Shown here: positions 10,810 through 20,483 of the stretch, one piece after another
How the letters are laid out: each line of letters opens with the position of its first letter
Position numbering within the stretch: the stretch's first letter is position 1
From: Malassezia japonica
Taxonomy: Eukaryota; Basidiomycota; Malasseziomycetes; Malasseziales; Malasseziaceae
Assembly (NCBI RefSeq): GCF_029542785.1
Contig: NC_083372.1
Location: 960,656 to 1,024,655 of the forward strand
Length of the DNA stretch: 64,000 nucleotides
Direction of reading: 5' to 3'
Translations under genes and position numbers: made by a program
Notes under the pieces: generated by a model
Databases searched by the model: none
What the model was told of the DNA's origin: nothing
The model's input: the letters and a program-made list of their open reading frames with translations, nothing else

Positions 10810-11682
10810 ATGGCGTCGGAAAGCGTTCGGCCTGAGCGCGGTACAAAGCGCCAGCTTGAGGTATGGATTTGTGTATATATGTTCTAACTAGCAGGATGAA
10901 GTTTACCCCGAGGACGGCTACGACTCGGACCCTCCGGCAACGGCCGTGCCGCCGGCCATGTCCATGTCGGAATCGCAAGTATCGCTGCACCAGCACGGCG
11001 GCGGACTCGGCACGCCGACCGGCGCAAAGACAAACATCAGCGGATTTTCAGAGCTGTCGGACAAGATCCAGTCGGTCATGAACAAGGATGGTCTGGGCTG
11101 GCCAGGTATGTTTTCAGCGCAAGAAATTAACCTATTAGCCAAGTCGACCCTGAACCGGTTGCGTCAAACGCCCGAAGAGGCGGCCAAAAATGAGGAGCGT
11201 CTTGCGGGCGCCGTCAAGACGATTCTCGAGTGCCTTGGCGAAGACCCGGAGCGCGATGGACTTCGTGATACCCCCAAACGCTACGCACGTGCCTTGCTGT
11301 GGATGACACGGGGCTACGAGGAGCAGCTGTGTGGTATGTATACGATAGGAGGGCCATGCTTACACGCCAGATGTGATCTCCAACGCAATTTTCGACGAGG
11401 ACCACGACGAAATGGTGATTGTGCGCGATATTCCCGTGTACAGCCTCTGTGAGCACCACCTCGTCCCCTTCACAGGCAAGGTACGTTGGCTAGACTAACC
11501 CAAGATCCACATCGGCTACATCCCCAACCGCATGGTCATCGGCCTTTCGAAGCTGGCCCGCATTGCTGAGACGTTTGCTCGGCGGTTGTCTGTGCAGGAG
11601 CGCCTTACGCGCCAGGTCGCCCTCGCTCTGGACGAAGCGCTCAAACCCCGTGGCGTTGCTGTCGTTATGGAGTGCGAGCACA

Positions 11683-11713
<31 letters not shown>

Positions 11714-11804
11714 AGGCGCAAGCACCGTGACGAGTTGCATGCTCGGTGTGTTCCGCAACCGCCAAAAGACGCGTGAAGAATTTTTGAGCCTCATCCGTCA
11801 CTAA
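10810..11804 (+). CDS. FOL2: GTP cyclohydrolase I
   Basis: Five exons: 10810-10860, 10895-11105, 11139-11333, 11371-11480 and 11505-11804, giving 288 residues. The introns are 34, 33, 37 and 24 nt. The enzyme converts GTP to dihydroneopterin triphosphate, the first step of folate and pterin synthesis, as a cytosolic decamer. Family signatures are intact: [24 protein letters not shown], the zinc-binding [13 protein letters not shown] with HIGYIPN after the 24-nt intron, [14 protein letters not shown], and the second metal-site segment [11 protein letters not shown]. The first exon, a short N-terminal extension, is set by a good ATG at 10810 and a CTAAC-GCAG acceptor at 10894. The second intron (11106-11138) is a multiple of three with no in-frame stop, so retention would add 11 residues without breaking the frame. 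Confidence 0.94.
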
Positions 11805-12045
11805 ATCATATCATTTTTAGGACCTTGGCGTCAACCGCCTCGGATCTGCTCATGTAACCCCTATGTATTCATCTACGTTCCTCGCGGTGCGCACGACCCT
11901 CCTCGTATCGGGATAGATGTGGAGGTGTCTGGGTATTATGTCATCATTGATATTAAGTCACGTGTTATATAGTACCAAGAGGGGGGCCACGCCTTGGGTG
12001 AGAAGCCCAGCGGTTTGATCCTCAACCAACCGTTGTGAAGGCACC

Positions 12046-12491
12046 ATGCCGAAGGTTTCTGTGGGTAACAAGTTCCGTATGACGCTCGGTCTCCCGGTCG
12101 GTGCAGTGATCAACTGCGCCGACAACTCGGGTGCGAAGAACCTGTACGTTATTGCCGTCGTCGGTGTGGGTGCCGCTCTCAACCGTCTGCCCGCCGCGGC
12201 TGCCGGTGACATGTTCGTGGCTTCCGTCAAGAAGGGTAAGCCCGAGCTCCGTAAGAAGGTCCTTGCCGCTGTTATTATCCGCCAGCGCAAGCCGTGGCGC
12301 CGTCGTGACGGTGTCTTCCTCTACTTTGAGGACAACGCTGGTGTTATTGTCAACCCCAAGGGTGAGATGAAGGGCTCGGCCATCACTGGCCCTGTTGCCA
12401 AGGAATGCGTATGTATTATTTGCGAGAGACGTGCTAACAACAGGCTGACCTCTGGCCGCGTATTGCCTCCAACGCCGGTACCGTGGTTTAA
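12046..12491 (+). CDS. RPL23: 60S ribosomal protein uL14 (L23)
   Basis: Two exons: 12046-12408 and 12444-12491, with a 35-nt intron near the 3' end (GTATGT, GCTAAC, CAG). The 136-residue product matches uL14 along its length: [64 protein letters not shown], and after splicing [16 protein letters not shown]. uL14 sits at the subunit interface of the large subunit. The pyrimidine-rich tract and dense, C-ending codon use suit a highly expressed gene. It ends tail to tail with NUP85, 178 bp away, and that gap holds no other gene that I can see. Confidence 0.96.
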
Positions 12492-12669
12492 ATTTTCCAT
12501 GGCTGGTGTCCCAAAATATCTTGCGTTTATTTGCTGCGCTTGCACAGCTCGCACTACCTCCTCAGCGCCGCGACGGCGCCTGAGGAGTGTCCAAGAGAGT
12601 AGTTAGACAAGCTGTGCTCATACCATGCAAATGCACATTCTACGACAGGCTTACGTTTGGCAGATAGTA

Positions 12670-14809
12670 TCACCAGCCCTCGCTGCCCTCGACGAGGATG
12701 CGCGAAAGGTACTGGGACAAGGCGAGGCGCACGACCATCATGCGCTCCTGGACGAGCTTGCGGCGCACTGCCGAGCTGCTCGCCTCTGCGCCCGCCTTGC
12801 GGCTGAGCAGCAGCTCGAGCCAGTAAAAGTAGTAGTCAGCCACCTCGTCCGTGCCGTTCGACTCGGCCACGGAGCCGACCTTTTCGACGACGCGCAGCAG
12901 CTCGTACGTTTCCGGCATCGAGAAGTAGAGCTCTGGCGCCTGCACCAGCGGCAGCGCGTCGACGAGCAGCACCGTCAGAAAAGACTCGGGCGTCACGTCG
13001 CTCGTGAGCAGGCCGACGAGGATCTGCGCCGCCTCCGACCAGGTCGCCTTGTTCGCGTACAGCTCGTGGAAGTCGCGGTACTTGACGTGGAACACGAGCG
13101 GGGCAAAGGTCTCGGTCGAAAAGATGCTCGAGGTGGTTGCAAACGGCGTCGCAAGCTGTGCATTCTCGGCGGTAAGCCCCGCCTCGGTCGCGATCGCCTC
13201 GGCATTGTCGAGGAGCATGCGGGGAATCGTGTCGACGCTGCGGATAAACGCCTCGGGGCCGTGCTCGACATAGTCGTGGAGCATCTGGTCGGCGATCATG
13301 CGCACCTGCCGCGCATCGCGCGCACGCACGCTGTAGGCAATGGCGAGGCCGTACTTTTTGTGCTCCATGAGCTCGTGGCCGAGGCGCTTGCAAATGATGC
13401 GGACCTCGTCGTCCATGCCGTACTCGATGCACGCGCCAAGCACCTCTTCGACGCGCTTAAACTGCGCGTCGGCGTCGAGGCCCTCGTCCATGAGCGGCAC
13501 GCTAAAGAGCACGCCCCGCATCTTGGAGCGCGCAGCCGGCGTATGAATCACGGCGAGGTACGAGAGGGCCATGCGCCACAGGCGCTCCTCGTTCAGCAGC
13601 AGATCCGCCCAGGTAAAGAGAATCGAGTCGCAGAGCGGCTCGCCGTCCTCGCCCTTGGCCTCGTTATTATCGAGCAGCTGCGCCTTGTGGCAAAAGTCGC
13701 TCAGGTGCGTCGCGAGCCACTCGTCGTAAGGAATGCACTGCTTGATGGCCTTGGTCACCTCGCCGCGCATGAGCGACACGAGCACCATCTCGCTGCCGAG
13801 CGTGCCGTCGACCGGGAGTTGGTCGGTGATGAGCTGCACGACGTCTCTGAATTAGCAATGGTACGTACGGAAGATCGTCGCGCTTCATGGCGGGCTGCAC
13901 GAGCGTTCCCCACGCACACACGGCCTCGGTCCAGTTCTCGGAAAACTCCAGCACACGGTCCTGCACACCGCACAGGAGCTCGAGGAGGCAGCGGAACTGC
14001 GCCTCGAGCTCGAGGCGCTCTTCCTCGGGGTGCGGTGCGCCGTTCGCCTCGAGCTCTTTCTGCACGCTGTCCATCTTGCGCTGCATGCCCGAGAGAAAGA
14101 CGCGTACCGAGGTGTGCCAATTCCGGTGCGCCGAGAAGAAGGCGTGCTCGGTGGGGTAGCCGGTCGAGCGGGGCAGCGTCTTGAGGATCTGCGCGGTCTC
14201 GCTCGCGATTTCATAGAGCGTGCTGGGCGTGCCGGGCGCGCTATAGCTCTGCAGCACGGTCGCCGCCGTGCCGTAGAATCCACGCAGCACGCAGCGGAAG
14301 AGGTAGTCCCAAAATTCGGGATGGTCGTGCGACGGCGAGGTCTGCGCGATCTGCTGGCCCTGTTCGGTGGTCGGCGCTGCGTAAGAAAGAGTACATACCG
14401 ACGTCGTGCGCGTTCAGCCAGTGCAAGAGCTCCTCGCCAATGACGCCCATCCCACGGCCGTCCTCTGGAAAGTAGAGCACCTGGGCGAGGTGGAAGATGG
14501 TCTGCAGCGACTGGACGTGCGCGAGATACTCGGACTCGTCGAGATGTTCCGCATCCAGGTCGTTCAGATAGGTATGTATCGCGTCACAGTACAGCGTGCC
14601 GATGCGGTGGTAGTACTGCATCGTCTGCACCGACGGGCCGGCGTCCATCCACCCCGCATCGCCACGCTCCTCGCGCTGCTGCGACGCGGCAATGGACTGC
14701 AGGGAGGTGAATATGGTAAATGACTGGGTATAGAACTGGGTAAGCGCTAGATACACGCCTTGGTCCGCGCCGACGCGTCGCCGCCGGCCTCCCCTTCAGA
14801 CTGGGCCAT
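12670..14809 (-). CDS. NUP85: Nucleoporin Nup85 (Y-complex), 5' end uncertain
   Basis: Three exons are clear: from about 14756 down to 14399, then 14376-13869 and 13846-12670. They are joined by two introns of exactly 22 nt (14377-14398 and 13847-13868). The alpha-solenoid sequence carries Nup85 hallmarks: LAQVLYFPEDG, HPEFWDYLFRCVLRG, SVRVFLSGM, AVCAWGTLVQP, a segment DEWLATHLSDFCHKAQLL, and RGVLFSVPLMDEGL. Nup85 is a scaffold of the nuclear-pore outer ring. The best ATG is at 14809 (MAQSEGEAGG), but its frame meets a TAG after 20 codons. The Nup85 frame (GADQGVYLALTQFY) is offset by two bases and has no ATG of its own there. A missing base near 14760-14800 would join them. The first 15-20 residues should be treated as unresolved. 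Confidence 0.85.
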
Positions 14810-14868
14810 GGTCGCAACACGGGGAATTGGGAATTATTTTTTGCACAGGCATACGCCGGGGTATCAAG

Positions 14869-16764
14869 CTATGTGTCGCGCCTGCGCCGCGCCTCGGCAA
14901 AGATGCCGCCGGCACCGTAGTCCTCAACACGCCCGGCATAGCAGCCAGACGACAGGGGGAGCATGCGCGCGCCAGAGCCCGTCCATAGGAACTCGTCACG
15001 CAGCACACGCTGGATGGTATCAAAGGCTTCCTGCGTCGCGTACGCAATGCCAGTGCGGGGATCGCGGTAGCGCGCAGGAAGCCCGGTGATGACGCAGGTG
15101 CTCTGCCGGGGGCGAAAGGGGCGGTTGCGCGAAGGGACGATCGGGAGCCGGTCCCACTCACAGTGGTCGCCCAGCAGCATCCGGAACTCGTCCGCCCATG
15201 TCGCGCTGGGGTCCAGGTTGCAGAGCGAAAGGATCGTGCGGGCAGTGATCGTCGTATCAATCGGCTCGGACGGAGTCTCCGGGGGAGGCTCGGGCGTGTC
15301 GTGCGACTTTTCCGGCTCGTCCTCAGCCTTGATGGGGCCCGCGGGGGGCGGGGCGGTGGGTGGGGAGCGGGCAGGTGCAGAGGGTTGGGCAGGCTGCGAG
15401 GGCTGAGGAGTAGGCGTCGTAGGTGTAGGAGTAGCAGAAGGTGTAGGAGTAGTCGATGGCGCAGGAGCTGCAGAGGGCACCGGGGGCGCCGAGGGCGCCG
15501 AGGGTGCTGAGGATGCAATAGGTGCAGGAGTCGCCGACGGCGCCGAGGTCTGTACAGGCGTGTCGCTGCGCTCAGAAGGCGACAGGGTGTCGGGCGCCGC
15601 ATCCGGGGGCCGTTGCGCAGCTTGCGCAGCAGACGAGCTAGCCTCGCCCTCCGCGCCGTCCTTGGCCTCGGCTTGCTCGGCGCTGGGCACCTGTTCGGCG
15701 CCTCGCCCCGGCTCCTCGGCGCTGGGCGCGTGCTCGTCGTTGCTTGACCGCACTCTATCCTCCTCGCCGTCTCTGGGCGCCTCGGCGTCCTTCTTCTGTG
15801 CCTCTTCTTGCTCGGCGCCTGCGCCAGCATCGCTTTCCTTGGCTTCCTCGACCTCCATCTCTCCGTTTTCGGCGCGGATGCGCGCGCGCTCTTCCTGTGC
15901 CGCGCGCTCCTCTTCTGCCGCGCGTTCCTCGCGCTCGCGCTGCTCCTTTGCCGCGCGTTCCGCGGCGGCCGCGCGCTCTGCGGCAGCCGCCCGTGCCTCG
16001 GCCTCCTTCTGCTCGGCGCGAATCGCAAACACGCTCTGCGAGAGGCCGGTGCTAATCCAGCGCACGTACGGACCCTTGATATCGCGTTTGCCCGATGCCC
16101 GCTGCCGCGCCTTGCGATCTTCTTCCTGCTGCAGGAAGCGCTGGAGGCTCTGAATATTCTCCTCTTCCGTCTCGAGTGCCTCTGAGATGAGCGCGTCCTG
16201 CGTCAGCATCTTGGCGCGCTTGCGGACCGGGCGCGCGCGCACTGATGCGCGGCGCTCCTCGGCCTCCTTGAGCTTGGTCTGTGTCTCGAGCTTGGACTGG
16301 ACCGTCGAGTGGCGCGAGCTGCTGCGCAGCCCCCCCGAGCTCGGCGCAGGAATAGGATGCGAGGGCCGGCGGGGCTTGCGCTCGACAGGCCGCGGCGCCG
16401 CCGCCGTCGCGGGCCCCATCGCCGGGCGCATCGCGTGCAGCGGCACGGCGCGTGGCCGCGCCGCCTTGCGCTCGCGCTTCTCTTCGCGCTCGAGCGTCTG
16501 CTCCGCCTCGACATCCTCCCCGCTCCCCTCTTCCTCGCTGTTTCCGTCAAAGTCAGAGTCGACAATGTCCGGCTCATCTGCGTCAGCACAGCAAACGTAC
16601 CGTCGCCGCCCTCGAACTCGATGTCGTCCTCGACCTCGGCAAACATTTCGTCGCCTTCGACTTCCTGTTGCTCCAGCAGTTCGCGCATGCTACATGAGCT
16701 AGAATACATACCGGTTGCCCGCCGTCGCACGCCGCGCGCGCTGCTGGATCATCATCTCGGCCAT
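14869..16764 (-). CDS. VPS72: SWR1-complex subunit Vps72/Swc2 (YL1 protein)
   Basis: Exons 16764-16712, 16689-16601 and 16577-14869, with introns of 22 and 23 nt, give 616 residues. The N-terminus has the YL1 pattern: RRATGNRMRELLEQQ, an acidic block (EGDEMFAEVEDDIEF, DEPDIVDSDFDG), then a basic RKAAR-type stretch. The YL1-C domain is at the end (STCVITGLPARYRDPRTGIAYATQEAF). Vps72/Swc2 binds the H2A.Z-H2B dimer through the acidic region and helps SWR1 deposit H2A.Z. Between the conserved ends lie a long Glu/Ala-rich charged helix (about residues 210-330) and a Pro/Ser/Ala-rich linker, which make it longer than most orthologues. The small first exon is fixed by the splice signals and by restoration of the YL1 motif. 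Confidence 0.92.
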
Positions 16765-16810
16765 CGTCGCAAGAGGATGTGGAGAAGCACGTGTCAGAGC
16801 GCTAGAAGAT

Positions 16811-17756
16811 CTACAAGTCGACGACGCCGAGGGCGCCCCACGGCGGGAGAATCACGCTATCTTCTTCGCCATCCATGCGCGGAGTGCGCAGGACCGCGTC
16901 TTCGCCGTTGGTGCGCTGCGGACTCGGCGTCGACGTGGCGTCGTCCCACACTTCGTTCCGCGCCTCGGTGTCGGTCAACGCGACGATCGGGTGGGTGCGC
17001 GGCACCTGGACGTTTTCGTCGTGCAGTGCGTCCAGGACGCAGGCAGTGTGCCGCGTAATGTAGGAGAGGACCGAGTCCGGCGGGAGGCCCGCGTGCGCGA
17101 GCATCGCCGAGTTGATCTGCGCCGCGAGCGCCGTGCGCCGCGCGGGGTCGAGTATGGCGGGCGACGGCGTGTCGCTCGCAGTTGTATAGGCCAGTAGCGC
17201 GACCATCGCATCGATCTGGGCGACGTACACGTCGCTCTCCTCCTGCGGCAGCGTGCGGACGCGCGCATTCAAGAGCTGGATCTCGGCGAGGGCCGCCTGG
17301 AGCGTCGCATTGTCCTCGCCTGCGGCCTGTGTCTGCGCCTCATACTCGGCATAGAGCTTACGCACAAGCTCAACAAACTGCTGCATGTGCAGGTTGAGCC
17401 AGAGGTGGAACGGATTCAGCGACACGGGGTGCGGCGGAAACGAGCGCTGCCGCGCAGGGTTGTCCGGCGTCGGGCGGGCCAGGAGCACGCCCGGGAAGTG
17501 CGTGTCGCACAGCGCAAGCGCCGCGTCAATGTGCCCGTCGTGTATCGCGCTGCAGACGCCTAGGTGAGTTGGGGGACGTACGTTGGCGCGCCGCCGCATG
17601 CTCGCGCTGCGCGGTCGACAGCTGCATGTCGCCGTCACAGCCGGCCTCGTTCATAAACGCCACTGCTGCGTTCAGGTGTCCATGGTGCACAAGGTAGTCG
17701 AGCACGACACGCTGCACGACCCTGGGCGGCACCCGCCCCGCATCGGCAGACGCCAT
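16811..17756 (-). CDS. GID8: Gid8-like LisH/CTLH protein of the GID/CTLH ubiquitin ligase
   Basis: Exons 17756-17582 and 17559-16811, joined across a 22-nt intron, give 307 residues. A LisH motif (VVLDYLVHHGHLNAAVAFM) at about residues 15-35 is followed directly by a CTLH segment (VCSAIHDGHIDAALALCDTHFP) that is only continuous after splicing. A CRA-type helical region then extends to the C-terminus. This order defines the Gid8/Gid1-type scaffold proteins of the GID E3 ligase, which degrades gluconeogenic enzymes in yeasts. The lack of a SPRY domain favours Gid8 over Gid1/RanBPM. Extra Thr/Ser-rich inserts lengthen it. It is divergent from the BRCT gene, with 43 bp between the start codons. 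Confidence 0.8.
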
Positions 17757-17799
17757 GGCCTAAGCGTACCCTACACGCCTCCATTCCCTCCACCCCTTC

Positions 17800-19399
17800 A
17801 TGAGCACGAATCGGCTGCAGCGGACGCACCGCTCGACCAAGATCCCCAATGTCAAGCTGCGCCCGGTGCCTGTGTCGACCGCGTCGCGCGAGCGGCAGCG
17901 TGCGGATGCCGAGGACGACGCGCACTTCCAGGCGACACGCGACCACGGCACAACGCGCGGCGCGCATACCGCGCAGGACTTTCTCGCGTCCAAGCCGCTC
18001 CAGGGCGTCGTACTGAGCTTTACCGGGATCACAGACGAAAAGGTACGCGTCATTTCTCATGCAGCGTGAGCTTGTCGACATTGCCGAGCAGCTCGGAGCG
18101 CGCGTGCACAAAAATCTCACGAGCGAAGTCACGCACCTCGTCGCGCGTCAGCCGGGCTCAGAAAAGTACAAGTGCGCGGTGCGCTTTCATATGCACGTTG
18201 TGCGGCCCGAGTGGCTGTACCTCGTTCGCGAGGCATGGCTCGCTGGGGAGGACGCGGTCGATATCGCGCAGCTCGCAGACGAGTCGCGCCTCGGCGCGCT
18301 CGAAGGCATGCACATTGCGCTCAGCGGCGTAGACGGTACGTGGCCAACCTCACCCAGAATCCACACGCGCGCGCCTCGCAGAGCGCATCCACGAGCAGGG
18401 CGGCACGCTCGCGCCGCGCCTCTCGCTCGACGGATCGCTTACCCACCTCGCGTGCGGCCCGGATGACGGCCGCATCCGCAAGAGCTATACACGCGTCGTC
18501 GAGCAGCAGGCGCTCGCGCGGCACTATACCACAGACGCCCTCCCGGCGCCGATCCGCGCCGCAGCCGCTATCAAGCTCGTGCACGTCGAGTGGATCGACG
18601 AGTGCTGCGACACGGGAACGATGCTGCCCGAGGACGAGTACGACGCGCGCGCGCCACTTGCGCCACGGCCGCCACGGCCGCAGCCACCGCCGCGCATCCC
18701 GATGGCCGAGCGGACGATCTCGGCGCCGGCGCCGGCAGCTCCGCCACAAAAGGACCTCGCGCGCCTCGTCCACCGCATCCACAGCCAGACCGAGCCGGGC
18801 CTGGGGCAGGCACCGAAACGCACAGGACTCCTCGCGCTGACGCGTGCGGAGCGCTTTGGCCAGGAGGCGCCGAAACTCTTTGCACAGCGCACCTTTCACG
18901 TCGCGATGGCCGACGACGCCCGCACGCGGCGCGTCGCCAGCGCAATCCGCGGCGCAGGCGGCGTGCTCGTCGCAGAGCAGGACGCCATGTACACCGTGCG
19001 CCCGCTCGTGGGGGGCCGGGGGGCGGGCCAATGCGTCACGCACCACTGGGTCGAGCTGTGCCTGCACTACGACCGCCTCGTCGATCCCAAGGCGTACGTG
19101 GCGAGCGAGCCGACACGGGCGCCGATGCCGGTGCCGGGCGCCGACGCGGTGCGCTTCAGCTTCACTGGCGTCGACCGCGAGGGGCCCGAGTACCACCACG
19201 CGCTCGCGGCGATCCACGCGATCGGCGCCTCGGTCGAAGACGCGATGAGCAGGGCACGTACGACGCACCTCGTCGCAGAAGGCGACGCGAGGCACGGCGT
19301 CAAAGCCCAAAAGGCGGCTGCATGGGGTGTACCGGTCGTGGGGTATGAATTTCTGCAAAAGGTCCTACGTACAGGGCGGCTCCGCGAAACGAGCGACGT

Positions 19400-19431
<32 letters not shown>

Positions 19432-19619
19432 ATGCGAGCGACACGCCGGACGCGGAGCCGACGCCCGAGCCGGAACAAGACGTCCCGTCGTCGCAGTCGT
19501 GGTGGACCGAGCCCAACGAGCAGCCACATGTGATGTACGACGACCCCGCCGCGCGCAAAGAACGGACGCGCCTCTTGGCGCTGGTAGACGGCCATCCCGC
19601 CAAGAAGGCGCGCCGCTAG
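17800..19619 (+). CDS. DPB11: Dpb11/Rad4(Cut5)/TopBP1-like four-BRCT protein
   Basis: Exons 17800-18042, 18065-18335 and 18358-19619 (both introns exactly 22 nt) give 591 residues. Four BRCT-like units can be read. The first is at about residues 67-150 (LQGVVLSFTGIT, TSEVTHLVAR, VVRPEWL). The second is at about 165-285 (LEGMHIALSGVD, HLACG, VHVEWIDECC). The third is near 355-430 (RTFHVAMAD, THHWVELCLHY). The fourth is near 445-530 (VRFSFTGVD, TTHLVAEG). Two BRCT pairs and this length fit Dpb11/Rad4, which loads replication factors and activates the checkpoint kinase by binding phosphoproteins. A run of about ten prolines follows BRCT4, then an acidic tail ending in a basic KKARR. Pair spacing supports the family; another multi-BRCT protein is possible. 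Its TAG overlaps the stop codon of the convergent EFM7. Confidence 0.75.
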
Positions 19620-20446
19620 GCCCACCGGAAGCTCGCGACCGCGATCCACTGCCCCCGCTCCTGGATATCGCCCATGTCCTCCTCGCCGTGCTCATCCCGC
19701 ACGCTGTGCGTGTACGGCTGGATCTGGCCAAAGATGCTGCGCTCGTACACGCCGCCGTGCGGCGCATCCTCGTCGAACGCGAGGCCCCGCGCCTGGGCCG
19801 CGTCCAGGAAGCGCGCAATCGCCGGGCGCCCAGTGTGGAAGCCGGCCGCGAGCAAAAATCGCGCGTCTTTCGTACGTGCAAGCAGCGCACATACCGTGTC
19901 GAGAAGCGCGGCATGCTGCGAAGATACCCATAGCACATCGGCCGCAATGACGCAGTCCATGGTGCCGTACATGTCGAGAAACACGTCGAGGCCCTCGCCC
20001 CACGCGAGGCCGCGCACGTCGAGCGGGAGCGCGTGCGGCGCGCGCCCCTTGAGCCACGCGGCGTTCTGCTCGAGATTCGCGACAATATCCTTGTCGGGGT
20101 AGTCGGTCACCACCGTGCGCTTCGCTCCGATGGCGGCTGCGACGAGCGCAGGAAGCCCGGTGCCCGCACCGAGCTCCACGACGGTTCGCCCGCGCGCATC
20201 CGCCCACGCTGGCGCCTCCGCGAGCAGGTCGGCGAGGTACACGCCCGCGTCCCACTGGTGGTGCGCAAAGAGCTTGGTGTTGGCGCTGCTGAGATCCGCG
20301 ATGCGGTACGCAATGCCTTTTTCACCCACCCATCCCGGGAGCGCCGCGTGGGGATAGTGCGCCACCGAGCCGGGGTCGCCACGTGCGGGCTGGTGATGCG
20401 CAAAGACGGTAAAGAGCGCGTCCTCAAAGATATCGACTTCGTCCAT
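19616..20446 (-). CDS. EFM7: Efm7/Nnt1-type lysine and N-terminal methyltransferase
   Basis: A single-exon, 276-residue protein with a seven-beta-strand methyltransferase core: SAM-binding VVELGAGTGLPALVAA, then VVTDYPDKDIVANLEQNA, a post-I motif, and CVIAADVLWVSSQHAAL. Preceding residues (HHQWDAGVYLADLL) match the family entry motif. In budding yeast Efm7 (formerly Nnt1) methylates the N-terminus and Lys2 of eEF1A; the same substrate is inferred. The C-terminal part (FGQIQPYTHSVRD) is typical of fungal members. The gene ends inside the four bases CTAG shared with the BRCT gene and starts 37 bp from the end of PWP1, on the same strand. Confidence 0.85.
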   Translation of the reverse strand: MDEVDIFEDALFTVFAHHQPARGDPGSVAHYPHAALPGWVGEKGIAYRIADLSSANTKLFAHHQWDAGVYLADLLAEAPAWADARGRTVVELGAGTGLPALVAAAIGAKRTVVTDYPDKDIVANLEQNAAWLKGRAPHALPLDVRGLAWGEGLDVFLDMYGTMDCVIAADVLWVSSQHAALLDTVCALLARTKDARFLLAAGFHTGRPAIARFLDAAQARGLAFDEDAPHGGVYERSIFGQIQPYTHSVRDEHGEEDMGDIQERGQWIAVASFRWA

Positions 20447-20483
20447 AAAATGGGCGGATTGGAAGAATTACGTATGTGGAGGT

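Noticed and set aside
14796..16028. 410-codon minus-strand frame overlapping VPS72
   Set aside because: Pro/Arg-rich shadow frame of the Glu/Ala-rich VPS72 linker.
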